A DNA stretch of 64,000 nucleotides from Bin16 sp965206315 (GTDB lineage: Bacteria > Chloroflexota > Dehalococcoidia > Lucifugimonadales > Australimonadaceae), in the NCBI GenBank assembly GCA_965206315.1, contig OZ242210.1:2604001-2668000 (forward strand), read 5' to 3'. Under the pieces are notes generated by a model. It searched no databases, was not told where the DNA came from, and worked only from the letters and a program-made list of their open reading frames with translations. The position numbers were made by a program, and so were the translations under genes. Positions within the stretch are counted from its first letter, which is position 1, and every line of letters starts with the position of its first letter. Shown in pieces: positions 17,392 through 25,994 of this stretch.

Positions 17392-18075
17392 ATGATGAGC
17401 ATGCCGGACCATGCACCCACGCGGGGTGCTACCCTTAACCCTGACCGCACCATGACATCCCCCGACGAAACGCCCCAGACCGACCCATCCCCCAGCGATA
17501 CGCCTGCTTCCGGAAGGAGGCGCCTCCTCTTCTTCCTGCTGAGCATGACGCCCGTGCTCGCGATCATCGCCCTGCTCTTCTGGGGCCAGTTCCGCTCCGA
17601 CGACAACCCCGGCGGTGTGCTGGTGCACGAAGAATCGAGCGAGTCGCAGGTCCTCGTGCGCCAGGCGCCCTGGTTCGGCGGGTACGACCTCGTCTCCAGG
17701 GAACGTGTGGAACTGGACGATCTGCGCGGGCGCGTCGTGATGGTCGACTTCTGGTCGTCGTGGTGCGTCGCCTGCCGCATCGAAGCCGCCGACCTCGCAC
17801 AGGTCTACCGCGAGTACGAGAACGCGGACGTCGAGTTCGTCGGCATCGCCGTCTGGGACCGCCCCGCCGATGCCGAGGAGCACATCGATCGCTACGAGGT
17901 GACCTACCTCAACATCCTCGACCCGCGCGGCACGATGGCTGTCTCCTATGGCGTGCGGGGCGTCCCTGAGAAGTTCTTCCTCGACGCCGAGGGACGCATC
18001 GTCCGCAAGCTCATCGGCCCCGTCTCCGCCGAGGAACTGCGCGGCATCCTCGACGGCCTGCTCACGGCCTCATAG
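17392..18075 (+). CDS. Membrane-anchored TlpA/ResA-like thioredoxin
   Basis: 227 residues. A hydrophobic helix around residues 45-62 (LLFFLLSMTPVLAIIALLFW) is a signal anchor, after which the domain lies outside the membrane. The thioredoxin fold has the redox motif WCVAC in VDFWSSWCVACRIEA and the cis-Pro loop GVRGVPEKFFLD. This type reduces apocytochromes or other extracytoplasmic disulfides. The start is uncertain (17392 or the ATG at 17452); neither has a clear ribosome site. mutY starts four bases after its stop. Confidence 0.87.
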   Translation: MMSMPDHAPTRGATLNPDRTMTSPDETPQTDPSPSDTPASGRRRLLFFLLSMTPVLAIIALLFWGQFRSDDNPGGVLVHEESSESQVLVRQAPWFGGYDLVSRERVELDDLRGRVVMVDFWSSWCVACRIEAADLAQVYREYENADVEFVGIAVWDRPADAEEHIDRYEVTYLNILDPRGTMAVSYGVRGVPEKFFLDAEGRIVRKLIGPVSAEELRGILDGLLTAS

Positions 18076-18079
18076 CGCG

Positions 18080-19000
18080 ATGGTCGACGCCCACGTCCTC
18101 CACGACGCCGTTGCCGCCTGGTACGCGCGCAACGCCCGCCTCCTCCCCTGGCGCGGCATCGCCGACCCGTACGCCATCCTCGTCTCGGAAGTGATGCTCC
18201 AGCAGACACAGGTGGAGCGCGTCATCCCGAAGTACCACGCTTTCCTCGAAGCCTTTCCCACGCTTCGCGCGCTCGCCGACGCCCAGCCTACCGACGTCAT
18301 CCGCCTCTGGGCCGGGATGGGCTACAACGGACGCGCCGTTCGCCTGCACAGGCTTGCGCGGGAAGTCGTGGAGCGTCATGGCGGCGAACTGCCGCGTACC
18401 GCCGACGAACTGCGGAAGCTCCCCGGCATCGGCCCCTACACCGCCGCGGCCGTCGCCTCTTTTGCGTTCGGTGAGCCTGTCGCGGTGCTGGACACGAACG
18501 TCTACCGCGTCCTCAGCCGCGTCGTCTGTGGCATCGACGCCCCGTCACGCGACGCGCTCCATCCGCTCGCCGGGTCGTTGCTGCCGGGACGGGGCGGTCC
18601 CATCACCTCCGCCGATTGGCACCAGGCGCTGATGGACATCGGTGCCACGCTCTGCACTGCGCGACAGCCGCGCTGCATGCTCTGTCCGATCCGGCCGCAC
18701 TGCGCCGCCGCGCCGCACCTGCAGTCCGGCGGCGACCCCGCGCTCGCTGAAGCATCGGTCCCCTACGCGCCGCGACAGTCGAGGTTCCAGGGCTCGGCGC
18801 GCTACTTCCGTGGGCGCATCGTCGACTACCTGCGGGAGCAGCCCGACGCCGGAGTCCAGGAGTCCGCGCTTGAAGCAGTCCTCCAGGATGCCGAGAACGC
18901 ATCCGGCGCACCCTGCCCCGTTTCCCTGTCAGACCTCCTTGCCGCCCTCGAACGCGACGGCCTCATCCGCCGCGAGAACGGGCAGGTACGGTTGCCGTAA
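18080..19000 (+). CDS. mutY: A/G-specific adenine DNA glycosylase
   Basis: 306 residues from the ATG at 18080. The catalytic Glu is E37 in SEVMLQQTQ and the catalytic Asp is D138 in LDTNVYRV, the same numbers as in E. coli MutY. The helix-hairpin-helix is LPGIGPYTAAA. The [4Fe-4S] loop is C192-x6-C199-x2-C202-x5-C208. It removes adenine opposite 8-oxoguanine. The usual C-terminal NUDIX-like recognition domain is replaced by about 95 residues resembling a short winged helix. The rdgB gene converges on it with one base between the stops. Confidence 0.94.
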   Translation: MVDAHVLHDAVAAWYARNARLLPWRGIADPYAILVSEVMLQQTQVERVIPKYHAFLEAFPTLRALADAQPTDVIRLWAGMGYNGRAVRLHRLAREVVERHGGELPRTADELRKLPGIGPYTAAAVASFAFGEPVAVLDTNVYRVLSRVVCGIDAPSRDALHPLAGSLLPGRGGPITSADWHQALMDIGATLCTARQPRCMLCPIRPHCAAAPHLQSGGDPALAEASVPYAPRQSRFQGSARYFRGRIVDYLREQPDAGVQESALEAVLQDAENASGAPCPVSLSDLLAALERDGLIRRENGQVRLP

Positions 19001-19001
19001 C

Positions 19002-19616
19002 CTACCCCAGCCGACTCACCAGCCCCCGCAGCGGCTCGCGCAGCGACATCCATGGGTCGCCAAGGCGCTCCGTGTCCTCCGGCGTCAGCGCCCAGCGTCG
19101 CACGCCGTCGCGCGTCACCCACAGACCGCCCACCCAGAACCCATTCGTGCCGTTCTCCGGGGGGACGAAGTCGTGTGCGATGTAGCCCTCCAGGCCGTTC
19201 GCCTCCCACGCACCGACCAGATCGCCTGCCCGTGCGACCGCAACCGCCTCCGTCCACCAGCACGCGCGACGCTCTCCTTCGAGGTCGCGCATACGCCGCA
19301 GCAGACGCCGCGCGCGCTCCTCGTCCGGCACGTCGTCGCCAGTCCCGCGACGCGTGATGAGACTCGACCAGCCGTCTCCCAGCGCCGGGATGCTCAGCCC
19401 ACCGTCCGACGCCACGACGAGCGAGCCGAGTGCACGCGACCACGTCACCGCCTTCCCGATGGCTATCGCGAGGTGCGAGCCGCCCTTCTCTTCGACATCG
19501 GGCGTATCGGGCAACGACGCCCCGTCCGACAGCTCCACGTCCAGCCCGTCCAGCAGTTCGCGCAGCTGGGCCGCCTTCGCCGGGTTCCGCGTCGCCAGCA
19601 CCAGCGCCACGCCCAT
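19002..19616 (-). CDS. rdgB: XTP/dITP pyrophosphatase (HAM1/RdgB family)
   Basis: 204 residues from the ATG at 19616, which overlaps the mutL stop (TGATG). VLATRNPAKAAQLRELL is the family's N-terminal substrate loop, and VVASDGGLSIPALG holds the conserved SDxGL motif. It hydrolyses non-canonical purine triphosphates. The C-terminal part diverges from typical RdgB: the usual SHRxKA segment is not obvious, and GTNGFWVGGLWV takes the place of GFGYDPxF. The assignment to the fold is safer than the exact substrate. Confidence 0.78.
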   Translation of the reverse strand: MGVALVLATRNPAKAAQLRELLDGLDVELSDGASLPDTPDVEEKGGSHLAIAIGKAVTWSRALGSLVVASDGGLSIPALGDGWSSLITRRGTGDDVPDEERARRLLRRMRDLEGERRACWWTEAVAVARAGDLVGAWEANGLEGYIAHDFVPPENGTNGFWVGGLWVTRDGVRRWALTPEDTERLGDPWMSLREPLRGLVSRLG

Positions 19617-21343
19617 CACAGCCTCCCGAACTGCCTCCCGAGCACGTCTGTCGACACACGGATCACCGTCGGCCTGCCGTGGGGGCAGTGCTGCGGGTTC
19701 AACTCGGAGGCCAGCGCCTCGCCGAGCGCCGTCATCTCCTGGTGGTCGAGCGTCTGCCCTGCCCGTACCGCGCTGTGACACGCGATCGACGCAGCCGCCG
19801 ACAGGTGCGTGTCCGTGCCGTTGGCGCGCGCCGAGAAGCCGTCGAGCGCCTCGGCCACAAGCTTCGCCGCGTCCACGCGGCGCGCTATCACCGGCACCGC
19901 GCGCACGAGGAGAGTGTCGTCGCCGAACGGCTCCACCACAAGTCCGTACCGCTCCAGCACCGCTCGCCCTTCGCCCAGCGCATCCATCTGCTGCGGCGTC
20001 AGGCCCATCGCCAGCGGCTCCAGCATCGGCTGCACCTCCGGCGCGCTGTTCGCCCACTGCCGCAGCAGCCGGTAGTACAGCACCGATTCGTGCGCCGCGT
20101 GCTGATCGATCAGGTACATGCCGTCCGGCCCGTCGGCCACTATGTACGTGTTCGCGATCTGCCCCAGCACCCGCAGGCGTGACAGCGCCGACGCTCCGGG
20201 AGGAGGCGCCAGCGGCGCATACGCTTCCTCTGCGACAGGCGCCGGCTCGGGCAGCGGCGACTGCTCACGCTCCTGCGTGGCGAAGGTCAGTTCAGGCTGA
20301 AGTGACGGCGGAGCCGCCACGGCCTGCGAAAGCAGCCCTTCTCCCTCGGCGATGGGCGAAGCTGCAAGCAGCGCGTCGCGCACCGCGTGCTGCACACTGG
20401 AGAATGCGTCGCCCTCGTGCGACAGCCGCACTTCGCGCTTGTTCGGGTGCACGTTCACGTCCACCTCGCCCGGCGGCACATCGAGGAACACGACCGCTAT
20501 CGGGAAGCGGCCTTCCATCAGCAGGCCCCGGTACGCCTCTTCTATCGCAACCCCTACCGCGCGATGCTGCACCCAGCGGTTGTTCACGAACAGGCTGATG
20601 CCGGTGCGGTTCGCGCGGCTCTGCTCCGGCGTACCCACGAGGCCCCACACGGGGTACGCCCCTGTCCACGAACCGACCTCGATCATCGCCTGCGCCAGCC
20701 CCGCGCCATGCACCGCAGCGACCGCGTCGCGCAGGCTTCCGTTGCCGGACGTGGAGAGCTGCAGTCTGCCGTCTGTCTTGAGCGAGAACTGGATGTGCGG
20801 ATGCGCCATCGCCAGATGGTCCACCGTCTGTCGCACACGCGCCGTTTCCGCAGCGGGCGACCGGATGAACTTGAGCCGCGCCGGTATCGTCGAGAACAAC
20901 GCCTCGACCTCGATGGTCGTACCCACGCCCGCGCCAGCTTCCGATTGCCGGACGATGGCGCCGCTTTCCAATTCCACCGTCGTCGCCGACTCCGCATCAG
21001 CGGTGCGCGTCGTCATGCGCACGCTCGCTGCAGCCGCGATGCTCGCCAGCGCCTCGCCCCGAAACCCCAGCGTGCTGATGTCTGTCAGGTCCTCCACCGA
21101 CGCCAGCTTGCTGGTCGCGTGACGCTCGAACGCCAGCGCGACCTCGTCCGCCGGTATGCCGCATCCGTCGTCGGTCACGCGTATCGAGGCCAGCCCGCCG
21201 TGGCGTATCTCGATGCCGATGACGCGCGCGCCTGCGTCCAGCGAGTTCTCGACCAGCTCCTTGACCACCGACGCCGGGCGCTCGATGACCTCCCCGGCCG
21301 CGATCCGCGCGGCGACTCCCGCAGGCAGAACTCGTATCGCCAT
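19616..21343 (-). CDS. mutL: DNA mismatch repair protein MutL
   Basis: 575 residues. The GHKL ATPase motifs are ELVENSLDAGA, DDGCGI and GFRGEALASI. The C-terminal dimerisation domain has QHCPHGRPTVI. The endonuclease motif of MutL proteins from organisms lacking MutH is DQHA-x2-E-x4-E; here it reads DQHAAHESVLYYR, with Tyr in place of the last Glu, so nickase activity may be altered. Its ATG overlaps the stop of the upstream ArsC-like gene and its stop overlaps rdgB, making a three-gene coupled operon. Confidence 0.95.
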   Translation of the reverse strand: MAIRVLPAGVAARIAAGEVIERPASVVKELVENSLDAGARVIGIEIRHGGLASIRVTDDGCGIPADEVALAFERHATSKLASVEDLTDISTLGFRGEALASIAAAASVRMTTRTADAESATTVELESGAIVRQSEAGAGVGTTIEVEALFSTIPARLKFIRSPAAETARVRQTVDHLAMAHPHIQFSLKTDGRLQLSTSGNGSLRDAVAAVHGAGLAQAMIEVGSWTGAYPVWGLVGTPEQSRANRTGISLFVNNRWVQHRAVGVAIEEAYRGLLMEGRFPIAVVFLDVPPGEVDVNVHPNKREVRLSHEGDAFSSVQHAVRDALLAASPIAEGEGLLSQAVAAPPSLQPELTFATQEREQSPLPEPAPVAEEAYAPLAPPPGASALSRLRVLGQIANTYIVADGPDGMYLIDQHAAHESVLYYRLLRQWANSAPEVQPMLEPLAMGLTPQQMDALGEGRAVLERYGLVVEPFGDDTLLVRAVPVIARRVDAAKLVAEALDGFSARANGTDTHLSAAASIACHSAVRAGQTLDHQEMTALGEALASELNPQHCPHGRPTVIRVSTDVLGRQFGRL

Positions 21344-21693
21344 CAGAACCCCAGCGCCGCGCCCAGCTGCTTCGCGTTCGCCCCCGCCATCAGCCTGCCG
21401 TCGACCACCGCGACCGGACGCTTCCAGTAGCGCGGCTCCTCCACGAGCAGGTCCAGCATCCGTTCCTCCGTGAGCGACTCCGGGTCGATGCCGCTCTTGC
21501 GGAACGTCGCCGACCTCAGGTTGAACAACGCGCTCGGAGGCTCGCCGTCGAGCAGCGCCTCGATCTCCTCACGGGAAAGACGCTGCTTGAAGAAGTCGCG
21601 CTCGTCGAACGCTACCCCTGCCTGCGAGAGCGCCGCCCTCGCCGTCTTGCACGTTCCTCACCCCACCCAGTGGTACAGCGTGACGCCGGCCAT
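21343..21693 (-). CDS. ArsC/Spx-like thioredoxin-fold selenoprotein (in-frame TGA read as selenocysteine)
   Basis: 117 codons from the ATG at 21693, behind a GGAGG ribosome site seven bases upstream. Codon 12 is TGA (21658-21660). Reading through it gives TLYHWVG-U-GTCKTARAAL, so Sec occupies the first position of the CxxC-type motif of the ArsC/Spx fold (Cys homologues read CGTCK or CSTCR). Everything after it fits the family: FDERDFFKQRLSREEI, LFNLRSATFRKSGID and RPVAVVDGRLMAG. A SECIS-like stem-loop follows the TGA (see 21624-21642). Without readthrough only a start-less or 61-codon fragment would remain. The gene leads an operon with mutL and rdgB through a TGATG overlap. Likely a redox enzyme; true arsenate reduction is unproven. 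No selA, selB, selD or tRNA-Sec gene lies in the window. Confidence 0.82.
21624..21642 (-). promoter_or_regulatory. Bacterial SECIS-like stem-loop
   Basis: On the minus strand GCGAGGGC pairs with GCTCTCGC (eight pairs, one G-U) around the three-base loop GGC. The loop's first G is separated from the TGA by 23 bases. Known bacterial SECIS elements have a small apical loop with a G among its first two bases about 16-37 bases after the TGA, so spacing and loop both fit. It lies within the coding sequence, as expected in bacteria. Confidence 0.75.
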
Positions 21694-22078
21694 CCACACA
21701 CCTCCGGTTCGGTAGTTCATGGTACGCACCCGCCTCGCCCCCGCGCTAGCGATATCACCTCTCGATTGCCGCGCCTTGTCCCGGATCTCCGCGCCACGGG
21801 GCTTAACCGCTCACTCCCGCTGATCTCGTGCACATCCACCTCTGGTTCCAGCCCTGCGCTTACCCTCCCAGACCGCTCAATACCGCTCATCGCCGCGCAA
21901 GACCCGCCTATAACCGCTCCGGGCCGCTCGCGGTCCCCGGATAACGATAGACGCGGATCCTGTACGAAGCAGCAGCAGGAGGAAACACCTCTCATCGGGA
22001 CAGCGTACCCGCCCGCCGGGTGTTGGCGTAAGGGGCAGATGTCACACCGCGTTGCCGAACGCTCCGCGCTCCCCTACC
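21694..22078. other. Intergenic region between divergent genes; no gene seen
   Basis: About 385 bases between the selenoprotein start and a plus-strand membrane protein. It contains several scattered ACCGCTC or CCGCTC words in one orientation (roughly 21800-21930), of unknown meaning. A 92-codon minus-strand open frame here has no recognisable protein character and I do not call it. Promoters for both flanking genes should lie here, but I see no convincing hexamer pair. Confidence 0.4.
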
Positions 22079-22564
22079 ATGCCGCCCGCTATGACCGACG
22101 CTGCTCTGCTCGCCGCCCGCTGGGCGCACGCCATCGCCGCCGTGGCCTGGGTGGGAGGCGGCATCTTCTACCTGCTCGTCCTGCGCCCCGCCGTTACGAG
22201 CGGCTCGCTCTCCTCCGACAGTGCGCGCTCCGCGACCGAACGCTTCGGCGGGCTCGTGCGGCTCGCGATGTGGACGCTCGTGGTGACCGGCGCCGTCCTC
22301 TTCTTCACGCGCATCTCGGAGCCGACCGCCACCGCGCGCTACGCCGCAGTGCTCGCCCTCAAGGTCGCGCTCTCCGCTTGGATGTTCTTCATCGCCATCC
22401 GCCGCCGCAGGCGCATCGCGGACGCCGTCGCCGTCCGGCCCGGACGCCTGCGCGCAATCGCTGCCGCGCTCGGCCACGTCAACGTCGTCGTCATCCTTGG
22501 GATCGTCGTCTTCCTGCTGTCGGACGTGCTGCGCTACATCGTCGAGCAAGAGCTGGCAGCCTGA
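22079..22564 (+). CDS. Four-helix membrane protein, CopD-like
   Basis: About 161 residues (start 22079 or 22091). Four hydrophobic helices are seen: LAARWAHAIAAVAWVGGGIFYLLVL, LVRLAMWTLVVTGAVLFF, YAAVLALKVALSAWMFFIAI and LGHVNVVVILGIVVFLL. The RWAHxxAAVxWVGG pattern with paired His/Trp is typical of the CopD or DUF2269-like group, which is associated with haem or copper at the membrane. Function not established. Confidence 0.7.
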   Translation: MPPAMTDAALLAARWAHAIAAVAWVGGGIFYLLVLRPAVTSGSLSSDSARSATERFGGLVRLAMWTLVVTGAVLFFTRISEPTATARYAAVLALKVALSAWMFFIAIRRRRRIADAVAVRPGRLRAIAAALGHVNVVVILGIVVFLLSDVLRYIVEQELAA

Positions 22565-22581
22565 GCTATGGGCGGAGCCCC

Positions 22582-24636
22582 TCAGCCGAACAGGTCCTTG
22601 AGGAACAGCCACACCGCGGGCTGAGGCCAGATGACGAACAGCACGTTGTCGAAGAGACCGATCACCAGCACCGTGATGAACGCCCCGGTCAGCAGGCCCC
22701 ACTTCGCGTACGCCCTGCCGGACACGGCGGCGGGGAAAACCAGGGCGAGCGTTATCGCGGCCCACTTCAGCCCGAAGGTTATCGATATCAGGACGAACAT
22801 GGCTATCAGGCCGAGCAGTACCTTGCCCGTGCGGCGCTGCTCATCGGCCTTGCTCATCATGCCCAGGTCCAGGATGTCGCCCGAACTGACTCCCCGGAGT
22901 TGCAGCAGCAACTGGATGCAGGCCAGCCCGAACAGGCCGATGCCCACCATCATCGGCATGGACCGCGCCCTCGTGGGGAAGTCGATGGCTTCGATGATGA
23001 AGACCAGCGCCACCACCATCACCACGAGCGGGAAGAAGTGCTCCCAGGAGCGCCACACGATGCGTGTCTGCTTCCTTGGACTGCCCATGCCGGGCGGCGG
23101 GTCGGGGCTTCCGCCGGACGGCGCTGCGCCGCCTGGCTGGGTCATCATCCGCTCGGTCGATTCGCTCTTGGAAGCGAGGAAAGCGAAGCCCAGGCCCACG
23201 GCGATGGACAGGAGTATCAGCGTGATGGTGATGGGCCGTGTCAGCATTCCGACCGGGCCGTGGATGCTGACCGCCGACATGAGGTTGTGCTCGATGATGG
23301 GGCCGAGGATGAACCCGAGGATCATCGGCGGTCGGGGCCACCGGAAGAACTTCATCAGCATCCCGACCACGGCGAACCCCAGGACGATGGGGATGGCCAG
23401 CCAGTGGCGCATGTCCTGGAAGGATGAGAGGAACGCGAGCGGGATGATGGCTGCGGCGAGCAGCGGGTACGGGATGCGGCTCAGCTTCGCCAGCTGACCG
23501 GAGGCGAGCAGTCCGACGATGGCCAGCGCAGCGTTCCCCAGCACGAGGCTCACCACGATGAGGGTGGTGATGTCCGCGAAGCGGGTGAGCATCGGCGGTC
23601 CGGGCGAGATGCCGTAGGCCAGCATCGCCACGAGTACGAACGCCCAGCTGAAGCCGCCGGGGATGCCCATCGCCAGCGTCGGGATCGCCTGCCCTCCTTC
23701 CTTCGAACTCTGTACCGATTCGGAGAAGACCAGGCCGTCGAAGGAGCCCTTGCCGAACTGACTCTTGTCCTTGCTGAGCGCTATGCCCACGCCGTACGAG
23801 AGCCATGAGACCACCCTTGCGCCCACACCCGGTATGGCGCCCATCATGACGCCAAGGATCGAGTGCCGGATGATGAGCGGCGTCTTCGTCAACGCCAGGG
23901 CTGCCCCCGCGAATACCTCCTTGACGTTCAGCGCGGCGCTCGACGACGCGAGCGCCCGCCGGGTCATCGTGAGGTCCATCATCTCGGGGAGAGCGAACAG
24001 CCCCACGGTCATCGCGATGAGCGGCAATCCGGAGTCGAGTTGCAGGGAGCCGAGGGTGTAGCGGTCCGTTCCGGTGAACGGGTCGGTGCCCACCGTGGCC
24101 AGCAGGATGCCCAACAGCCCGGCGGCGAGCCCCTTGATCATCGCCCCACGGCTGAGTGCGCCGACAAGGGCCACGCCGAACAGTCCCATCGCTCCGATCT
24201 CCCCGAACCCGAACGAGAGGATGAACGGCTTGAGAACAGGCATGGTCAGCAGCAGGACGACCGCGCCGACGACACCGCCTATCGCAGAGACGACGTACAC
24301 GAACCCCAGTGCTCGTGCAGCCTGCCCCCGTTGCGAGAGCGGTCTGCCCTCGATGAACGTGACCTGTCCACCGCCGGGATGGCCCATCGCGATGATGGGC
24401 AGGACGTCCAGCATTTCCTCGACGCCCGTGATGGTCGCGAGGAAGACGATGCCGACGACCGGGTCGTCGATGGTGAAGACGACGAACGGGATCGCCAGCG
24501 CCATCAGCAGCGGCGCCGACAGTCCCGGAATCACGCCCGCGGCCGCCGCTATCAGGACGGCGGCCCCGAACGTGATCCAGTAGGTAGAGGTCCCCAGGTG
24601 CCCGAGTCCCACGAACACCTGGCTGAAATCAGGCAT
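22582..24636 (-). CDS. Tripartite tricarboxylate transporter, TctA-TctB fused permease
   Basis: 684 residues. Residues 1 to about 495 form the TctA permease with ten or more helices and conserved glycine-rich loops (GVIPGLSAPLLMALAIPF, GHPGGGQVTFIEG, IPTLAMGIPGGFS). After a Pro/Gly linker (about 500-520), residues 530-684 form four helices of TctB type (FFPLVVMVVALVFIIEA ... LLTGAFITVLVIGLFDNVLF). TctA and TctB are normally separate, so this is a fusion. It follows the TctC gene by 47 bases; together they take up carboxylates with an ion gradient. Confidence 0.9.
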   Translation of the reverse strand: MPDFSQVFVGLGHLGTSTYWITFGAAVLIAAAAGVIPGLSAPLLMALAIPFVVFTIDDPVVGIVFLATITGVEEMLDVLPIIAMGHPGGGQVTFIEGRPLSQRGQAARALGFVYVVSAIGGVVGAVVLLLTMPVLKPFILSFGFGEIGAMGLFGVALVGALSRGAMIKGLAAGLLGILLATVGTDPFTGTDRYTLGSLQLDSGLPLIAMTVGLFALPEMMDLTMTRRALASSSAALNVKEVFAGAALALTKTPLIIRHSILGVMMGAIPGVGARVVSWLSYGVGIALSKDKSQFGKGSFDGLVFSESVQSSKEGGQAIPTLAMGIPGGFSWAFVLVAMLAYGISPGPPMLTRFADITTLIVVSLVLGNAALAIVGLLASGQLAKLSRIPYPLLAAAIIPLAFLSSFQDMRHWLAIPIVLGFAVVGMLMKFFRWPRPPMILGFILGPIIEHNLMSAVSIHGPVGMLTRPITITLILLSIAVGLGFAFLASKSESTERMMTQPGGAAPSGGSPDPPPGMGSPRKQTRIVWRSWEHFFPLVVMVVALVFIIEAIDFPTRARSMPMMVGIGLFGLACIQLLLQLRGVSSGDILDLGMMSKADEQRRTGKVLLGLIAMFVLISITFGLKWAAITLALVFPAAVSGRAYAKWGLLTGAFITVLVIGLFDNVLFVIWPQPAVWLFLKDLFG

Positions 24637-24683
24637 CGGTTCCTCTCCGGCAGGCCGTGTTCACCTCGGACCGGCTCGTCACC

Positions 24684-25958
24684 TCACTCGATGAACTTGC
24701 TGAACAACCTCTCCTGTATCTCGCCGAGCGAGTCCAGATGCACGCGGTAACCGTCGACTGTCGCTTCGTAGATCTGCTGGAGCAGTGCGCCCGGCACAGG
24801 GGCCACTTCGGTTCCGAGAACGCGAGAGAAGTCCGCGTTGAACTCCGGGTCGGCGTTTGCGTCGTCCCATGCCTTGCGCAGTGTCGCGAGGACGGCGGGG
24901 TCCATGCCGGGTGGTCCAGCGAGGTGTTTCAATGCGACGTGTTGGGGAGACGTGAGCGCGTTGAACAGGGAAGCCTGGTCCTCTTCGAGCAGGTCACGCG
25001 CGTGCGGAGCGGTGAACTCGACCTCCGCGTTGGCATGGATCTCCTGTCCCGGCACCAGCAGGCTCGTGAACGGCTTCAGGAAGCCGCTGGAGAACCATCC
25101 GGGGCGCCGGGCGGGCAGCGTGTACCAGGAGCTTCCGGGCGAGACGATCATCGCGTTGATGTCGCCGCGCTCCATCATGAGGAGCGTCTGCTCCGTGCCC
25201 GTGCCGGCGACAACCCTGTAGTCCATGGGCAGGTTGAGCCAGTCGGCTATCAGCATCCCGCCGAGAGCGCTGCCGGTGACTTCCGGTGCGCTGCCGGGGC
25301 CCGTCTGGATGAGCGGCTCACCGCCCGGATTCCCCATCGCATCCCTGATGTCCGTGTAGGGGAGCGTTCCGCGGTGGGCCCAGAAGGGGTTGCCACCCTG
25401 GGGCGCGCCGATGAGCCCGAACTCGGAGACCGTGAACTCAGCCTCCGGCTCGAAGGAGTCGGTTATCAGGGTGCCCGCCGTGTACTGAAGCACTGTCCCG
25501 TCCGGTTCAGACTTCCAGACGAAGTTGGAGGCCGCCATCTGCGGCGTGTGGTTGGAGACGACGATGCGCGGGTTGCCTGGGATGAAGCGCCCCAGGTTGG
25601 CCGCGAGGAACCGGGCCTGCGTGTCCGTCCCGCCGCCGGGGTTGAACCCCACGATCAGCCTGATCGTCTTGCCGCGGAAGTGCGCCTCCGCGTCGAACGA
25701 CGGTGGGGGTGTGGGAGTCGGCGCCAGCGTGGGCGTCGGGGTGGGCGGCGCTGCCGTCGGGGCGGGGGCGTCCGGCGCGGGTGTGGGCGTCGGTTCGCCG
25801 GGCGCCATGGCGGTGGGCGTCGGCGCTGCCGGCGCCGCTGGCTCAGGCGTGGGAGTCGGCGAAGGTTGGGTGGGCGTGGGCGGCGCATCGCTGCCGCACG
25901 CCACGATGAACAGACAGGTCAGAAGGAATGCCGCTACGAGAGTCCCCTTGAAGCTCAT
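24684..25958 (-). CDS. TctC/Bug-family substrate-binding lipoprotein
   Basis: 424 residues. A lipoprotein signal ends LFIVA-C21. Residues 25 to about 92 are a low-complexity Pro/Thr/Ala linker that tethers the domain to the membrane. The binding domain starts FRGKTIRLIVGFNPGGGTDTQARF, the standard TctC opening, and continues through IVVSNHTPQMAASNFVWKSEPDG. It captures a carboxylate for the TctAB permease. The bicupin gene ends 36 bases upstream, so the three genes form one minus-strand operon. Confidence 0.9.
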   Translation of the reverse strand: MSFKGTLVAAFLLTCLFIVACGSDAPPTPTQPSPTPTPEPAAPAAPTPTAMAPGEPTPTPAPDAPAPTAAPPTPTPTLAPTPTPPPSFDAEAHFRGKTIRLIVGFNPGGGTDTQARFLAANLGRFIPGNPRIVVSNHTPQMAASNFVWKSEPDGTVLQYTAGTLITDSFEPEAEFTVSEFGLIGAPQGGNPFWAHRGTLPYTDIRDAMGNPGGEPLIQTGPGSAPEVTGSALGGMLIADWLNLPMDYRVVAGTGTEQTLLMMERGDINAMIVSPGSSWYTLPARRPGWFSSGFLKPFTSLLVPGQEIHANAEVEFTAPHARDLLEEDQASLFNALTSPQHVALKHLAGPPGMDPAVLATLRKAWDDANADPEFNADFSRVLGTEVAPVPGALLQQIYEATVDGYRVHLDSLGEIQERLFSKFIE

Positions 25959-25994
25959 GGTCGAGCCCTCCTCTCATCTCTGGCTTGCGCTTCC

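Noticed and set aside
21717..21995. 92-codon minus-strand open frame upstream of the selenoprotein
   Set aside because: No ribosome site or domain; low-complexity composition. The region is better read as intergenic.
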